A stretch of 64,000 nt of DNA. Source: Limnobaculum zhutongyuii (GTDB taxonomy: Bacteria > Pseudomonadota > Gammaproteobacteria > Enterobacterales > Enterobacteriaceae). The notes beneath the pieces are model-generated. The model did no database searches, was not told the origin of the DNA, and saw only the letters and a program-made list of their open reading frames with translations. The stretch is from assembly GCF_004295645.1 (NCBI RefSeq), contig NZ_CP034752.1, positions 620,001-684,000 on the forward strand, written 5' to 3'. The translations under genes and the position numbers were made by a program. Positions 17,005 through 25,230 of this stretch are shown here, one piece after another (position 1 is the first letter of the stretch; each line of letters starts with the position of its first letter).

Positions 17005-17934
17005 TTAAACAGCGGAACGTTGTAACTCATAAGATTTCAGGTGAGTGTAAGCTGCTCGTAGCCGTATCAGGCTATTAAGGTCAATACCGGATTGTTCGGC
17101 GCGGAACAGTAGATCACCAACAATATGGTCAGCTTCAATACGTGAGCCATTTTGCAAATCACGATACATCGATGCGGTTAATTTAGACCCTGGTTCGGTT
17201 AACATCTGATGTGCGCGTTCTACACCGGGAGCATAGCCTGCTTTAAGCGCTATGCTTCTTATCTCTTCAATCAACATTAAAATAAATGTTTTTCCATCAG
17301 GTGAAGCAATAATATCGCCAATTGGTGCCCGCATCAGACAGGTGCTGGCTGCCAGAGAGGCAAGGAACAGCCATTTTTCCCACATTGCCAGTAGAATATT
17401 CTCGCTATGCTCAGACTGAAAATCAGTCTGTTTAAAAATGTCAGCGATGCGGCTGGTTCTGTCGCTTTTGGCCCCGTCAAGTTCACCAAAAATGATGTTA
17501 TGAATAGGCGTCATACGATAGATAGTGCCATCGGCTTCTACCGTAGAAACGATATTACATAATCCACCCAGCACCTTTTCGCGGCCAAAAGCCTGCTCTA
17601 AGATTTGAATATGACGCATACCGTTGAGTAATGGCAGGATGGCGGTGTTTGGGCCTACGGCAGGGGAGAATGAATCGATGGCGTTCTCCAGATCGTAAGC
17701 TTTACAACTAAGCAGAATCAGATCGTAAGGGTGGCTAATTTGCTCTGTGGTCACTAAAGGAGGTGAGGGCAGTGAGATTAGCTGATTTCCCGGGTTCTTA
17801 ATGATTAATCCATTTTGTTTTAACTTTTGTGCCCGGGCCGGGCGAACTAAAAAAGTCACATCCTGTCCTGATTGCAGCAACTTGCCGCCAAAGTAGCCAC
17901 CAACGGCTCCTGCCCCTACGATAAGAATTCGCAT
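17005..17934 (-). CDS. 2-dehydropantoate 2-reductase family protein (PanE-like)
   Basis: NADPH-dependent ketoacid reductase of 309 residues. The Rossmann start MRILIVGAGAVGGYFGGKLLQSG has the GxGAxG motif; KAYDLENAI and NGMRHIQILE (residues about 75-110) and the C-terminal helical domain with the substrate-binding MYRDLQNGSRIEADHIVGDLL (about 255-275) are typical. The classical reaction makes pantoate for coenzyme A. Enterobacteria often carry extra paralogs with other ketoacid substrates, and this solitary gene may be one; I do not assign panE itself. Confidence 0.85.
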   Translation of the reverse strand: MRILIVGAGAVGGYFGGKLLQSGQDVTFLVRPARAQKLKQNGLIIKNPGNQLISLPSPPLVTTEQISHPYDLILLSCKAYDLENAIDSFSPAVGPNTAILPLLNGMRHIQILEQAFGREKVLGGLCNIVSTVEADGTIYRMTPIHNIIFGELDGAKSDRTSRIADIFKQTDFQSEHSENILLAMWEKWLFLASLAASTCLMRAPIGDIIASPDGKTFILMLIEEIRSIALKAGYAPGVERAHQMLTEPGSKLTASMYRDLQNGSRIEADHIVGDLLFRAEQSGIDLNSLIRLRAAYTHLKSYELQRSAV

Positions 17935-18169
17935 ATAGCATCCTCAGTCTGATAGACGATTAATCATGTTATGAAATGAGAATTGAGTGTCAGGCATTTA
18001 GAATAGATCGAAAAATCATTTCGCGACATACCTGACGTGCGATACCTGAATGATATAAACAATGAATTCAGGTCAAACAGTTAGCGCTTAATAATTTACT
18101 AAGAATTACTCTCTATACTTTGTTGCCATATTGGTAAAGATCGCTTTGTACTCTCAACAGGGTAATTTA

Positions 18170-18895
18170 ATGACAGGCAGCAATCAGACTCAGATCACTG
18201 GTCGTGGTATTCAGGTATTACCATCCTCTTTCTATGTACGTCAGGTTTTATTTCTTTTGGTTGCAGCCGCGCTTTTTTTGGGCCTCTCCTGGTATGACCG
18301 GCTGGATTTTTGGATCACAGCGCAATGGTATCAGGTTGAAACGCACTCTTTTCCCCTGAAAGACAACTTTTGGCTGGAGTTAATTAATCACAAACTACTT
18401 AAGTTTTCGATTATTGCATCCGCCGTTGTGGCCCTGTTTTGGGGAATATGCCGTAAAAATCCCCGTTTAGTTGTGGCGATGGTATTACTTGGTATTGGCA
18501 CTGCCGTGGTTGGTGCTTTAAAAGCATCCAGTATTCATTCATGCCCCTGGAGCCTGAGCGAATTTGGCGGTCAGGCTGCTTACCTTCACCTGTTTGAATC
18601 CGTTTCTACTGGAGTGAATCCCGGACCGGGCAAATGTTTTCCCGGCGGTCATTCATCCTGTGGATTTGCTGTGATGGCACTGTTTTTTTTGTTTTACCCG
18701 GAACGCCCCAAGTTGGCCTGGTGTTGTTGGTTACTGGGTATTTTTCTTGGAATGGTGATGGGGTACGGACAAGTGATGAGAGGCGCGCATTTTCTTTCCC
18801 ATAACCTTTGGGCTGGTTGGTGGGTGTGGTTAAGCCAGCTTGGGTGCTATTGGTTGGTGGGGCGTATTACCGTATGGCGCAGACAGCGTTATTAA
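18170..18895 (+). CDS. Membrane PAP2-family phosphatase (COG3907-like)
   Basis: Integral membrane phosphatase of 241 residues with about six hydrophobic segments. The motifs are a divergent PAP2 set: K-x6-C-P where the family usually has Arg-Pro, PGGHSSCG in place of PSGH, and RGAHFLSHNLW in place of the usual SR-x5-H-x3-D. This pattern fits the membrane-associated PAP2 enzymes that act on lipid phosphates, such as lipid A or phosphatidylglycerol phosphate; the substrate here is unknown. ATG 18170 with AGGG upstream is chosen over a TTG at 18131. The YbjG-like gene starts 15 bp downstream. Confidence 0.8.
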   Translation: MTGSNQTQITGRGIQVLPSSFYVRQVLFLLVAAALFLGLSWYDRLDFWITAQWYQVETHSFPLKDNFWLELINHKLLKFSIIASAVVALFWGICRKNPRLVVAMVLLGIGTAVVGALKASSIHSCPWSLSEFGGQAAYLHLFESVSTGVNPGPGKCFPGGHSSCGFAVMALFFLFYPERPKLAWCCWLLGIFLGMVMGYGQVMRGAHFLSHNLWAGWWVWLSQLGCYWLVGRITVWRRQRY

Positions 18896-18910
18896 TAGCG
18901 AGAGAATTCT

Positions 18911-19498
18911 ATGGAAAATATTAACTATCAATTGTTTATGATGATAAATGTCACGCCAGACTCTCCTCTTTGGATTATTAAGTTAGCTGAGTTTTTGGCA
19001 AAACAGGCGATAAACATTATACCGATTGTTTTGCTGGTTGCGTGGTTATGGGTACCTCGTCGGGAGTTGGTGATAAAAACACTTCTTGCTTTAGCATTTG
19101 GTGTGATATTGGCTAAAACGTTAGGTACCCTCTTTCCTCACGTTCGCCCGTTTATTCAGGGGGTTGGCTATCAGTTACTGGGCCATGGCAATACACCATC
19201 TTTCCCAAGTAATCACGGCACGGGAGCGTTTACATTTGCACTGGCGTTTCTGCTTTGGGGGCGTTTAAGTATTGGTTTGTTCTTTATGGCGTGGGCATCA
19301 GGTATTGCATGGTCTAGAGTCTATTTGGGTGTTCATTGGCCTATGGATATGGTCGGTGCCCTTATGGTAGCGCTGGTTTCCTGCTTCCTGACGCAATGGA
19401 TTTGGTCACTCTATGGCAGATCTTTTTTGATCAATTCAGAGAAGATATATCATCGAGTTTTTATTCTGCCAATAAAGAAAAGCTGGGTGAAATATTAG
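18911..19498 (+). CDS. ybjG: Undecaprenyl-diphosphatase, YbjG/BcrC-like
   Basis: PAP2-type membrane phosphatase (195 residues; E. coli YbjG is 198) that recycles undecaprenyl pyrophosphate for cell-wall synthesis and can give bacitracin tolerance. Motifs: RPF near residue 79, PSNHGTGAFTFALAFLLW near 97 (Asn where YbjG has Asp), and SRVYLGVHWPMDM near 136. The N-terminus MENINYQLFMMINVTPDSP resembles YbjG. RBS GAGAG precedes the ATG. It follows another PAP2 gene with 15 bp between, so the two probably form an operon. Confidence 0.85.
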   Translation: MENINYQLFMMINVTPDSPLWIIKLAEFLAKQAINIIPIVLLVAWLWVPRRELVIKTLLALAFGVILAKTLGTLFPHVRPFIQGVGYQLLGHGNTPSFPSNHGTGAFTFALAFLLWGRLSIGLFFMAWASGIAWSRVYLGVHWPMDMVGALMVALVSCFLTQWIWSLYGRSFLINSEKIYHRVFILPIKKSWVKY

Positions 19499-19518
19499 TT
19501 AATCAAATAATGTTAAAA

Positions 19519-19537
19519 CAGGGCCAATATGGCCCTG
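19519..19537. terminator. Hairpin after ybjG
   Basis: CAGGGCCA-ATA-TGGCCCTG is a tight 8-bp stem 20 bp after ybjG. No T-run follows on the plus strand; TTTTAAC follows on the minus strand. Confidence 0.45.
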
Positions 19538-19579
19538 AAAATTATCGAGACGTTGTTAACAGAGTTATCGTTTTTTAAT

Positions 19580-19954
19580 TAACAAATGATATTCCGGTAT
19601 ATTTAAGCCCCTTCATTTTATGCAAGATATTTATAATAAATTATCATTCTGTTTGAATCTTTTAAGACATTAAACATTCATTATTAATGCATATATTAAT
19701 ATCATTAGTAATTTTATCTATCATAATGATATTTAAATATAAATATATTTAACAGTTATTTCATTCAGTAATTTTAAATATATTTTTATGTATTATTTTC
19801 ATGCCTAATTTTCGTTATTTTAAAATATAAATATTTGCTTTTAACCAGCACGGGTTATATTGGTAAATATATCTAATCTATTCTGGAATAATTAAAAACC
19901 GCTCCTACAATTATAATTACGTCATCAGACGTTTTCTAATAAGAGGCTATTCAT
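19580..19954. other. Very AT-rich leader of the lipoprotein/TpsB locus
   Basis: About 375 bp with very high A+T and runs of ATATTTAAATATAAATAT type. No reading frame with an RBS is visible. Such DNA is typical of H-NS-silenced promoters and of horizontally acquired surface loci; both points are inference. Confidence 0.4.
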
Positions 19955-21118
19955 ATGAGACGGACAAATATTGGCCGCCTGAGCAGCATTGCATTGGCAA
20001 TTATGCTTGCCTGTTCTCTTGCGGCGTGTAGTGGGGGCGGAGGAGGATCAATTAGCTCCGCATTAAAAGATAAGGGTAATCAGAACGTTGGTAATGATGG
20101 TAGTTCTGGTGGTGATGATGGTAGTAGTGCAAATAACGGTGGTGGCAGCGGCGGTAATGGAGATGGCGGCGCTGGAAACAATGGTGGTAATAACGGAGGA
20201 AACAACGGTGGTAATAATGGTGGCAATAACGGTGGAGGCGGAACCGAGACGACTTCTACGACTACCGGAAATGTGCTGAATGATGTGGGCGGTGCAGTAA
20301 ATGGTGTTGGTGACACGGTTAAAGGTGTGGGTGATGTGGTCAGTAACGTGAAATTGCCTGATGCCGGAGGCGTTGTTGTTCAGGGGACCGTCTCACTGGT
20401 GGATTCAGCAGGTAATGCGATTAACGATGTCGGTAGCGGCATTCAAAATGGCGTTGGTAAGTTAGGTTCAAACCCAAATGCCCTTGGTGATACCGCAGCC
20501 GGTGTGCCAAAAGCGGTCAGTTCATTGGGTGATGGTGTTTCTGGTTTAGGTGATACGGTTGCTGCTTTAGGTGATACCAAACTATTAGGTACCGTTGGTA
20601 AAACCGGCGTGCTGGATGCCACGGGTGGCGTAGTTAATAAAGTTGGCGGTGTGGTGTCTGATGTGGGTGATGGATTGGCAAAAGATCTGACTTCAGGTAC
20701 TACGGCTAAAGTGACGACGGCATTAACTGGCGTTGTTACTCCGGTGGTTGTCACAACGGAAAACGTCACCCAAAAAGTGGGGGATACCGGCGGACTGGTG
20801 ACTTCGGGCTCAACAGCATCTGGTGGCGGCGTAGTGGGTAGCGTAGTGAACACTCTGACCAATACGGCATCCGGTGCAACCGGTTCTACCGGTGGTTCTT
20901 CAGCGGGTAATACGGGCAGTGTTGGTGGCCTGGTTGGTGGTTTGGTTAGCGGTGTAACCAGTACGGTTGGTGGTATTACCTCTGGTAATGCTGCAGGTGG
21001 CACCAACACTAATCCGGTTGGAGGGCTGGTCGGTAATGTTACTGCGGGTCTTGGTGCGGGTGCGGGTGCAGGTGCAGGTATCAGCATCGGCGGGACACAA
21101 AATAAGTCAGGTAAATAA
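19955..21118 (+). CDS. Gly/Asn-rich collagen-like surface lipoprotein
   Basis: 387 residues. A type II signal peptide ends in the lipobox Leu-Ala-Ala-Cys with the lipidated Cys at 25 and Ser at +2, which favours the outer membrane. Then follow a Gly-rich linker (26-60), five GGNN repeats (about residues 72-95), a Thr-rich patch, and about 270 residues of low-complexity Val/Gly/Asp/Asn repeats of the type VGDTVKGVGDVVSNV, ending in GAGAGAGAG. No enzyme domain and no TPS secretion domain is visible. The gene precedes a TpsB-type transporter, with a strong hairpin between them. It may be a surface lipoprotein exported or displayed by that partner; this is inference from adjacency. RBS AAGAGG precedes the ATG. 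Confidence 0.75.
   Translation: MRRTNIGRLSSIALAIMLACSLAACSGGGGGSISSALKDKGNQNVGNDGSSGGDDGSSANNGGGSGGNGDGGAGNNGGNNGGNNGGNNGGNNGGGGTETTSTTTGNVLNDVGGAVNGVGDTVKGVGDVVSNVKLPDAGGVVVQGTVSLVDSAGNAINDVGSGIQNGVGKLGSNPNALGDTAAGVPKAVSSLGDGVSGLGDTVAALGDTKLLGTVGKTGVLDATGGVVNKVGGVVSDVGDGLAKDLTSGTTAKVTTALTGVVTPVVVTTENVTQKVGDTGGLVTSGSTASGGGVVGSVVNTLTNTASGATGSTGGSSAGNTGSVGGLVGGLVSGVTSTVGGITSGNAAGGTNTNPVGGLVGNVTAGLGAGAGAGAGISIGGTQNKSGK
20173..20240 (+). repeat. In-frame tandem repeat encoding GGNN units
   Basis: Near-identical 12-base units of the type GGTGGTAATAAC repeat about five times inside the lipoprotein gene. The unit is a multiple of three, so copy-number change would alter stalk length and not the frame. 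Confidence 0.65.
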
Positions 21119-21139
21119 TCATTTTTAATCATCATGCTT

Positions 21140-21166
21140 AGTGCCCCCATTCGTGGGGGCACTTTA
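21140..21166 (+). terminator. Strong hairpin between lipoprotein gene and tpsB-like gene
   Basis: AGTGCCCCC-ATTCGT-GGGGGCACT followed by TTAAT is a strong 9-bp stem. It lies between two co-directional genes and probably gives much more lipoprotein than transporter, as expected when one transporter serves many exported molecules. Confidence 0.7.
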
Positions 21167-21195
21167 ATATCTGGGTATGTCACGAGAAATCGATT

Positions 21196-22923
21196 ATGAA
21201 AATAAGACAAATTGGCCTGTTATGTCTATTCACATCTGGCGTGGGCAGCGCGTGGGCTGACGTTTTACCCACGTTGATTGACCCTAATAACCCGGCAAAA
21301 TTAGCCAGTGAAGTGGCTAAACCTGGTGCACCACGGGAAAGAGGTGCACAGGCCACAGTTCCTTCTTCCGATGAACAGACTGTAACTACCGGGCTAACAC
21401 TGGAAACACTCATCGACGTTAAACACCTGCAGTTTATTGGTGGAACGCGTTATACCAATGAGGCATTAATGAAACCCTATGCTGATTTTATTGGTAAAAA
21501 AGTTCCGTTAAAGAAACTGATTGAGGCTACTCAAACCATCACTGAAAGATACCATCAGGATGGCTATATCCTATCTTATGCCTATCTGCCATCGAAAAAT
21601 TTCCAACAGGGTACGCTAAGCGTAGCGTTAGTAGAGGGCTATATTGCAAATAGCCGGGTGCAAAGTGATAACACGGCGGTTGCCCATCGATTAGAAAGGC
21701 TGTCGCGTAAAATAATGGAGCAAAAGCCGCTGACGCAAGCGTGGTTTGAACGCTACAGTATTTTAATGAACCGAACGCCTGATACTACCGTCAGCGCATC
21801 GGCAAAAAATCCGGATAATATTTATGGCGCTACGCTACTGGATGTTAAAGCAGATCATCCTCACTATTGGAACCTGAGTTCCACGGTAGATAGCCGCAAA
21901 GACCAGCAAAAGGCAGTCATTAACGGCACGTTAAGCGGTTTAACGTCTTATGGTGAACAGCTTGGTATTGCTACTCTGGTACCGCTGGGGAGTAATGATA
22001 ATAAAGAGAATTATGTTGGTATGAACTACCAACAGTACTTGAATGATGATGGCTTACAGGTGCAGCTGAAAGGAAGTTATTACAACAAGAAACCGAAAAA
22101 GGATACGCCGGTACTGGTATTACCCCAGTTGGATGTTGATATTGGTAGCAAGACAGAAGAGACCCAATATACCAGCGGTATTCAGTTTAATTATCCTCTG
22201 TTGTTAACCAGACAGAATCAGTGGACCTTAAGCGGTGGCCTGGACTACTTGGATAAGCAGTATGACGTTTCTTATCATGGCCGACTATTGGGGGATCCTT
22301 TCTCGGCGAAGGAAGGATTTAAGCTACGCTATCCGGCTGCTGATTTATCGTTAGCGCGTTACCGGGAATATAGTCAGGGAGTCTGGTCTACCCGGTTGAA
22401 TTTACGGCAGGGTATTGAAGGCTCAATGGCTAACAGTGATTTACCGGATACCGATCTTGCTTTCACCCGTTGGCGGTTGAATAACGATGCAGCTTATTTG
22501 TTAGCTGAAAAATGGCGCTTGAGTGCCAGCCTTGAGGGTGACTGGTCAGATAACGATTTACCCGAACCGGAACGCGTCAGTTTTGGTGGTTTACGCTATG
22601 GTCGGGGATATCCGGACGGTGATGCCAGCGGTGATTATGGCTATGGTGGTCAGCTTGAAATGCGCTATATGTATAGTCGCGAAAGCCGTTGGCTCAATAC
22701 TATTCAGCCTTATGTGCTAGTGGACAGCGCCAGAAGTTACTTTAATCAACGGGCGTTGAATGACAGAAAGTTGGCATCCTATGCAGCGGGTGTCACCATC
22801 GGGGACAGTAAGCACTATTCTCTTTCTCTGGAAGGGGCAAGGCCAATCGGAGATATACCCAGCGACAGTGATAAACGTGGCTTTCGCTTCAATGCGACCT
22901 TTACCTACAACTTCAATAATTAG
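21196..22923 (+). CDS. TpsB/ShlB-FhaC family outer-membrane transporter
   Basis: Two-partner-secretion pore of the Omp85 superfamily, 575 residues. A signal peptide ends at about Ala21. An N-terminal helix/linker region leads into POTRA domains (about 70-215): KHLQFIGGTRYTNEALMKPY, then KNFQQGTLSVALVEGYI, typical of ShlB. A 16-strand barrel fills the rest, with the conserved loop-6 motif GRGYP at Gly469-Tyr472 and FNATFTYNFNN as the last strand. Such proteins export a TpsA exoprotein. No TpsA gene with a TPS domain is in the window; the only neighbour is the lipoprotein just upstream. The gene appears intact. Confidence 0.9.
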   Translation: MKIRQIGLLCLFTSGVGSAWADVLPTLIDPNNPAKLASEVAKPGAPRERGAQATVPSSDEQTVTTGLTLETLIDVKHLQFIGGTRYTNEALMKPYADFIGKKVPLKKLIEATQTITERYHQDGYILSYAYLPSKNFQQGTLSVALVEGYIANSRVQSDNTAVAHRLERLSRKIMEQKPLTQAWFERYSILMNRTPDTTVSASAKNPDNIYGATLLDVKADHPHYWNLSSTVDSRKDQQKAVINGTLSGLTSYGEQLGIATLVPLGSNDNKENYVGMNYQQYLNDDGLQVQLKGSYYNKKPKKDTPVLVLPQLDVDIGSKTEETQYTSGIQFNYPLLLTRQNQWTLSGGLDYLDKQYDVSYHGRLLGDPFSAKEGFKLRYPAADLSLARYREYSQGVWSTRLNLRQGIEGSMANSDLPDTDLAFTRWRLNNDAAYLLAEKWRLSASLEGDWSDNDLPEPERVSFGGLRYGRGYPDGDASGDYGYGGQLEMRYMYSRESRWLNTIQPYVLVDSARSYFNQRALNDRKLASYAAGVTIGDSKHYSLSLEGARPIGDIPSDSDKRGFRFNATFTYNFNN

Positions 22924-22924
22924 C

Positions 22925-22955
22925 ATCAGGCCGGGAGAGCCCGGCCTGATTATTT
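22925..22955. terminator. Bidirectional terminator between tpsB-like gene and yehS
   Basis: Perfect 11-bp stem ATCAGGCCGGG-AGAG-CCCGGCCTGAT followed by TATTT, between convergent genes. Confidence 0.8.
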
Positions 22956-22969
22956 AACAATGAATCTCA

Positions 22970-23431
22970 TTAGCCACGCAGGCGCTTGGTAAGGCCTTTC
23001 AGGAAATAGCGTAATAATTGATCGCCACACTCGCGGTAATTCTTATGGCCCGGTTTGCGGAACACCGCACTGAGTTCGGGTTTAGAAACGCGGAAATCTA
23101 CTGATTTATAAATATCCAACAGATCGGTATCTTTCAACTCAAAAGCGATACGCAATTTCTTTAATACGATGTTATTGGTTATCCGGGGCTCAATTTCAGG
23201 AGCGGGGAAGTTTTCATCTTTACCGCGTCTAAAGAAGATCAGACCGTTAAGAAAATGGCCCATTACCCGATCGTCACAGGCTTTGTAGCCCGCTTCGTCT
23301 TCTTTTTTTAACCAGCAAGCCATATCAGCTACCGAGACATCCAGGTCTGCCAGTTTAATGATTTGCACCATCTGTGCATCACTGAGATCCAGCATGTAAC
23401 GTACACTTCGTAAGGTATAAGTATTAATCAT
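22970..23431 (-). CDS. yehS: DUF1456 family protein YehS
   Basis: Cytoplasmic protein of 153 residues made of two copies of the DUF1456 motif (about 4-65 and 87-150). Both halves contain RSVRYML/KKLRIAF-type helices and an end of the type CxDxxxxxFLNGL or CGDQLLRYFLKGL. It is close to E. coli YehS (156 residues). The function is unknown. It stands alone, convergent with the TpsB gene. Confidence 0.88.
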   Translation of the reverse strand: MINTYTLRSVRYMLDLSDAQMVQIIKLADLDVSVADMACWLKKEDEAGYKACDDRVMGHFLNGLIFFRRGKDENFPAPEIEPRITNNIVLKKLRIAFELKDTDLLDIYKSVDFRVSKPELSAVFRKPGHKNYRECGDQLLRYFLKGLTKRLRG

Positions 23432-23607
23432 TGATTATTATCCACATTTTTCGTTTCGGACCGAACGTTGCTGTCGGTACCGGTTTTATTATTGTTCAGT
23501 GGATAATCTTTAACCGCTGACATTAACGGCAGCATAGTAGGCATTAATCCATGGTTTCTCAATATTTAATCGAGATTATTTTTATCGTGAAGCCATTGTG
23601 CAACGCC

Positions 23608-24483
23608 TTACAGGGGCTGTTTATCCAGATCCAACAATTGATCCAAAAACCATCGTCCGGCAGGGCCGGGTGGTGAGTTTTTCGACCAAACGGCATCTAC
23701 CGAAATGGTTTTTGGCCAACCCCGGGCCTTGAGTTCAACCAGTGGGCGCTGGCTAAACTGACGAACCAGCCAGCGGGGAAGGATCGCCCAGCCAAACCCC
23801 TGCTCTGCCATTTCCAGCAGCATTAAGTAACTGGGCGCTGACCAGATAAGACCCTGAGGTATCCGCTCCTGTGTGCGCTGATAGGTATTAAGACAGAGCT
23901 GACGTGAACTTGCTAACTGCTCTTTAGTCACCTGCTTTAGTGAGGCTAATGGGTGTTGTCTGGCGACGAACAAACTCATTTCTGTCTGTTCCAGCAGTCG
24001 GGAGAAGCCAATGTCCTGCGGATAGCTGTTTTGTACTTCGATCAATCCAATATGGGCGCGGCCGGTTTGCAGCAGATTAATCACATCTTCATCTTCGGCA
24101 ATCAGGCATTCGAACTCAATATCGGGATAGCGGCGCTCAAAATTTTGCATGATCTCTTCATGACGGGTTGGTTGATAGGTATCAGACAAAACAAAACTGA
24201 GGCGCGGCTCAATGTGGGTGGAAAGTCGAATAGCCAGTTCATCAAGACGCTGGCTGGCGTTCAAAATCTCTTTTACCTGATTCAGCACTCTGAGGCCTTG
24301 CGGTGTCAGTACCGGATGACGACTATTGCGATCAAACAGCATCAGGCCGAGATCAACTTCCAGATTCGCAATGGCAGTGCTGATGGTGGACTGGCTTTTG
24401 TGTAGCTTACGGGCCGCAGCAGAGAAGGAGCCCAGCGCAGCGGCTTCAACAAAGGCGACTAATGCTTCAGGGGAATAGTTCAT
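23608..24483 (-). CDS. LysR-family regulator (AceR-like) divergent from PACE efflux gene
   Basis: Transcription activator/repressor of 291 residues. The N-terminal winged helix (about 2-60) contains FVEAAALGSFSAAARKLHKSQSTIS; the rest is a periplasmic-binding-like effector domain. The ATG at 24481-24483 matches the LysR-family start and leaves out 15 codons of upstream frame. It is divergent from a PACE transporter with 115 bp between them, the arrangement of Acinetobacter aceR-aceI, so control of that pump in response to a biocide or polyamine-like ligand is likely but inferred. Confidence 0.85.
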   Translation of the reverse strand: MNYSPEALVAFVEAAALGSFSAAARKLHKSQSTISTAIANLEVDLGLMLFDRNSRHPVLTPQGLRVLNQVKEILNASQRLDELAIRLSTHIEPRLSFVLSDTYQPTRHEEIMQNFERRYPDIEFECLIAEDEDVINLLQTGRAHIGLIEVQNSYPQDIGFSRLLEQTEMSLFVARQHPLASLKQVTKEQLASSRQLCLNTYQRTQERIPQGLIWSAPSYLMLLEMAEQGFGWAILPRWLVRQFSQRPLVELKARGWPKTISVDAVWSKNSPPGPAGRWFLDQLLDLDKQPL

Positions 24484-24550
24484 GAAGTATCGATTTTTTA
24501 GATGGTATCTATTTTTAATATATCCCAAAAAGCGATGATAATCGACAATT

Positions 24551-24563
24551 CCGAATAGTTCGG
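24551..24563. promoter_or_regulatory. Candidate LysR box between the regulator and PACE genes
   Basis: CCGAA-TAG-TTCGG is a small palindrome with LysR-type spacing (T-N11-A can be drawn through it), 36 bp before the pump ATG. The site is assigned by position and symmetry only. Confidence 0.4.
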
Positions 24564-24598
24564 CCTTTTTTAAACTTAAAGTAACAAGCAGGTCATTT

Positions 24599-25063
24599 AT
24601 GCAGAAGAAAACATTAGCAGAGCGTATTTTTCACGCGGTCTGTTTTGAGGTGATTGCCATTATTATTACTGCACCACTTTTTTCGTGGTTGATGGATCGC
24701 TCCATCATGCAGATGGGAACGTTGGCAATTGTGCTTTCGACTACCGCGATGATCTGGAACGTCATTTATAACGCATTGTTCGATCGTTTCTGGCCTTCCA
24801 ACCGTATTACCCGTAATGCCAAAGTGCGAACCTTCCATGCTCTGGGCTTTGAAGGTGGATTTATCATCATCGGTCTGGGGTTAGTGGTGGCAATATTAGG
24901 CGTGAGTGTTAAAACAGCATTCCTGATGGAGATTGGTTTCTTTCTTTTCTTTCTGCCTTATACCTATATCTTCAATCTGGCTTATGACACCTTAAGGGAG
25001 AAGATGATTAAGCACCGGGCCAGAAAGATGGAAATGCGACTGGCTGGAAATTATAAGAAGTAA
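24599..25063 (+). CDS. PACE family multidrug efflux pump
   Basis: Proteobacterial antimicrobial compound efflux transporter of 154 residues with four membrane helices formed by two tandem BTP (bacterial transmembrane pair) domains. The paired signatures are RIFHAVCFE (residues about 9-17) and RTFHALGFEGG (about 77-87), each with the buried Glu important for transport in AceI. The family exports chlorhexidine, acriflavine and short diamines. C-terminal Arg/Lys-rich tail is typical. A hairpin terminator follows. Confidence 0.92.
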   Translation: MQKKTLAERIFHAVCFEVIAIIITAPLFSWLMDRSIMQMGTLAIVLSTTAMIWNVIYNALFDRFWPSNRITRNAKVRTFHALGFEGGFIIIGLGLVVAILGVSVKTAFLMEIGFFLFFLPYTYIFNLAYDTLREKMIKHRARKMEMRLAGNYKK

Positions 25064-25069
25064 AAACAA

Positions 25070-25097
25070 TGGGGGAAATCTTCAGGTTTCCCCCTGT
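25070..25097 (+). terminator. Terminator after PACE gene
   Basis: GGGGGAAA-TCTTCAGG-TTTCCCCC followed by TGTTAAT, directly after the stop codon. Confidence 0.7.
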
Positions 25098-25230
25098 TAA
25101 TATCGATTTTTTGTTGGTTCTTTTACCGATAACTCTTTCCCCACCTGTTTATCAACGGTGCTATAATCGACAGTGGCACGAATCCCATCGTATTTAATTT
25201 ATTCGAATTTAATAAAGGCCCCATCACATA

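Noticed and set aside
20080..21210. Long open frames on the minus strand across the lipoprotein gene (Pro/Thr-rich translations)
   Set aside because: They mirror the Gly/Asn/Val repeat composition of the plus-strand lipoprotein and lack an RBS and a family.
23953..24405. 150-codon plus-strand frame opposite the LysR gene
   Set aside because: Antisense shadow; the LysR reading is clear and no RBS precedes this frame.
25100..25230. yybP-ykoY (Mn2+/pH) riboswitch upstream of the alx-like gene
   Set aside because: Expected from E. coli alx, but I could not find the conserved core in this short leader.
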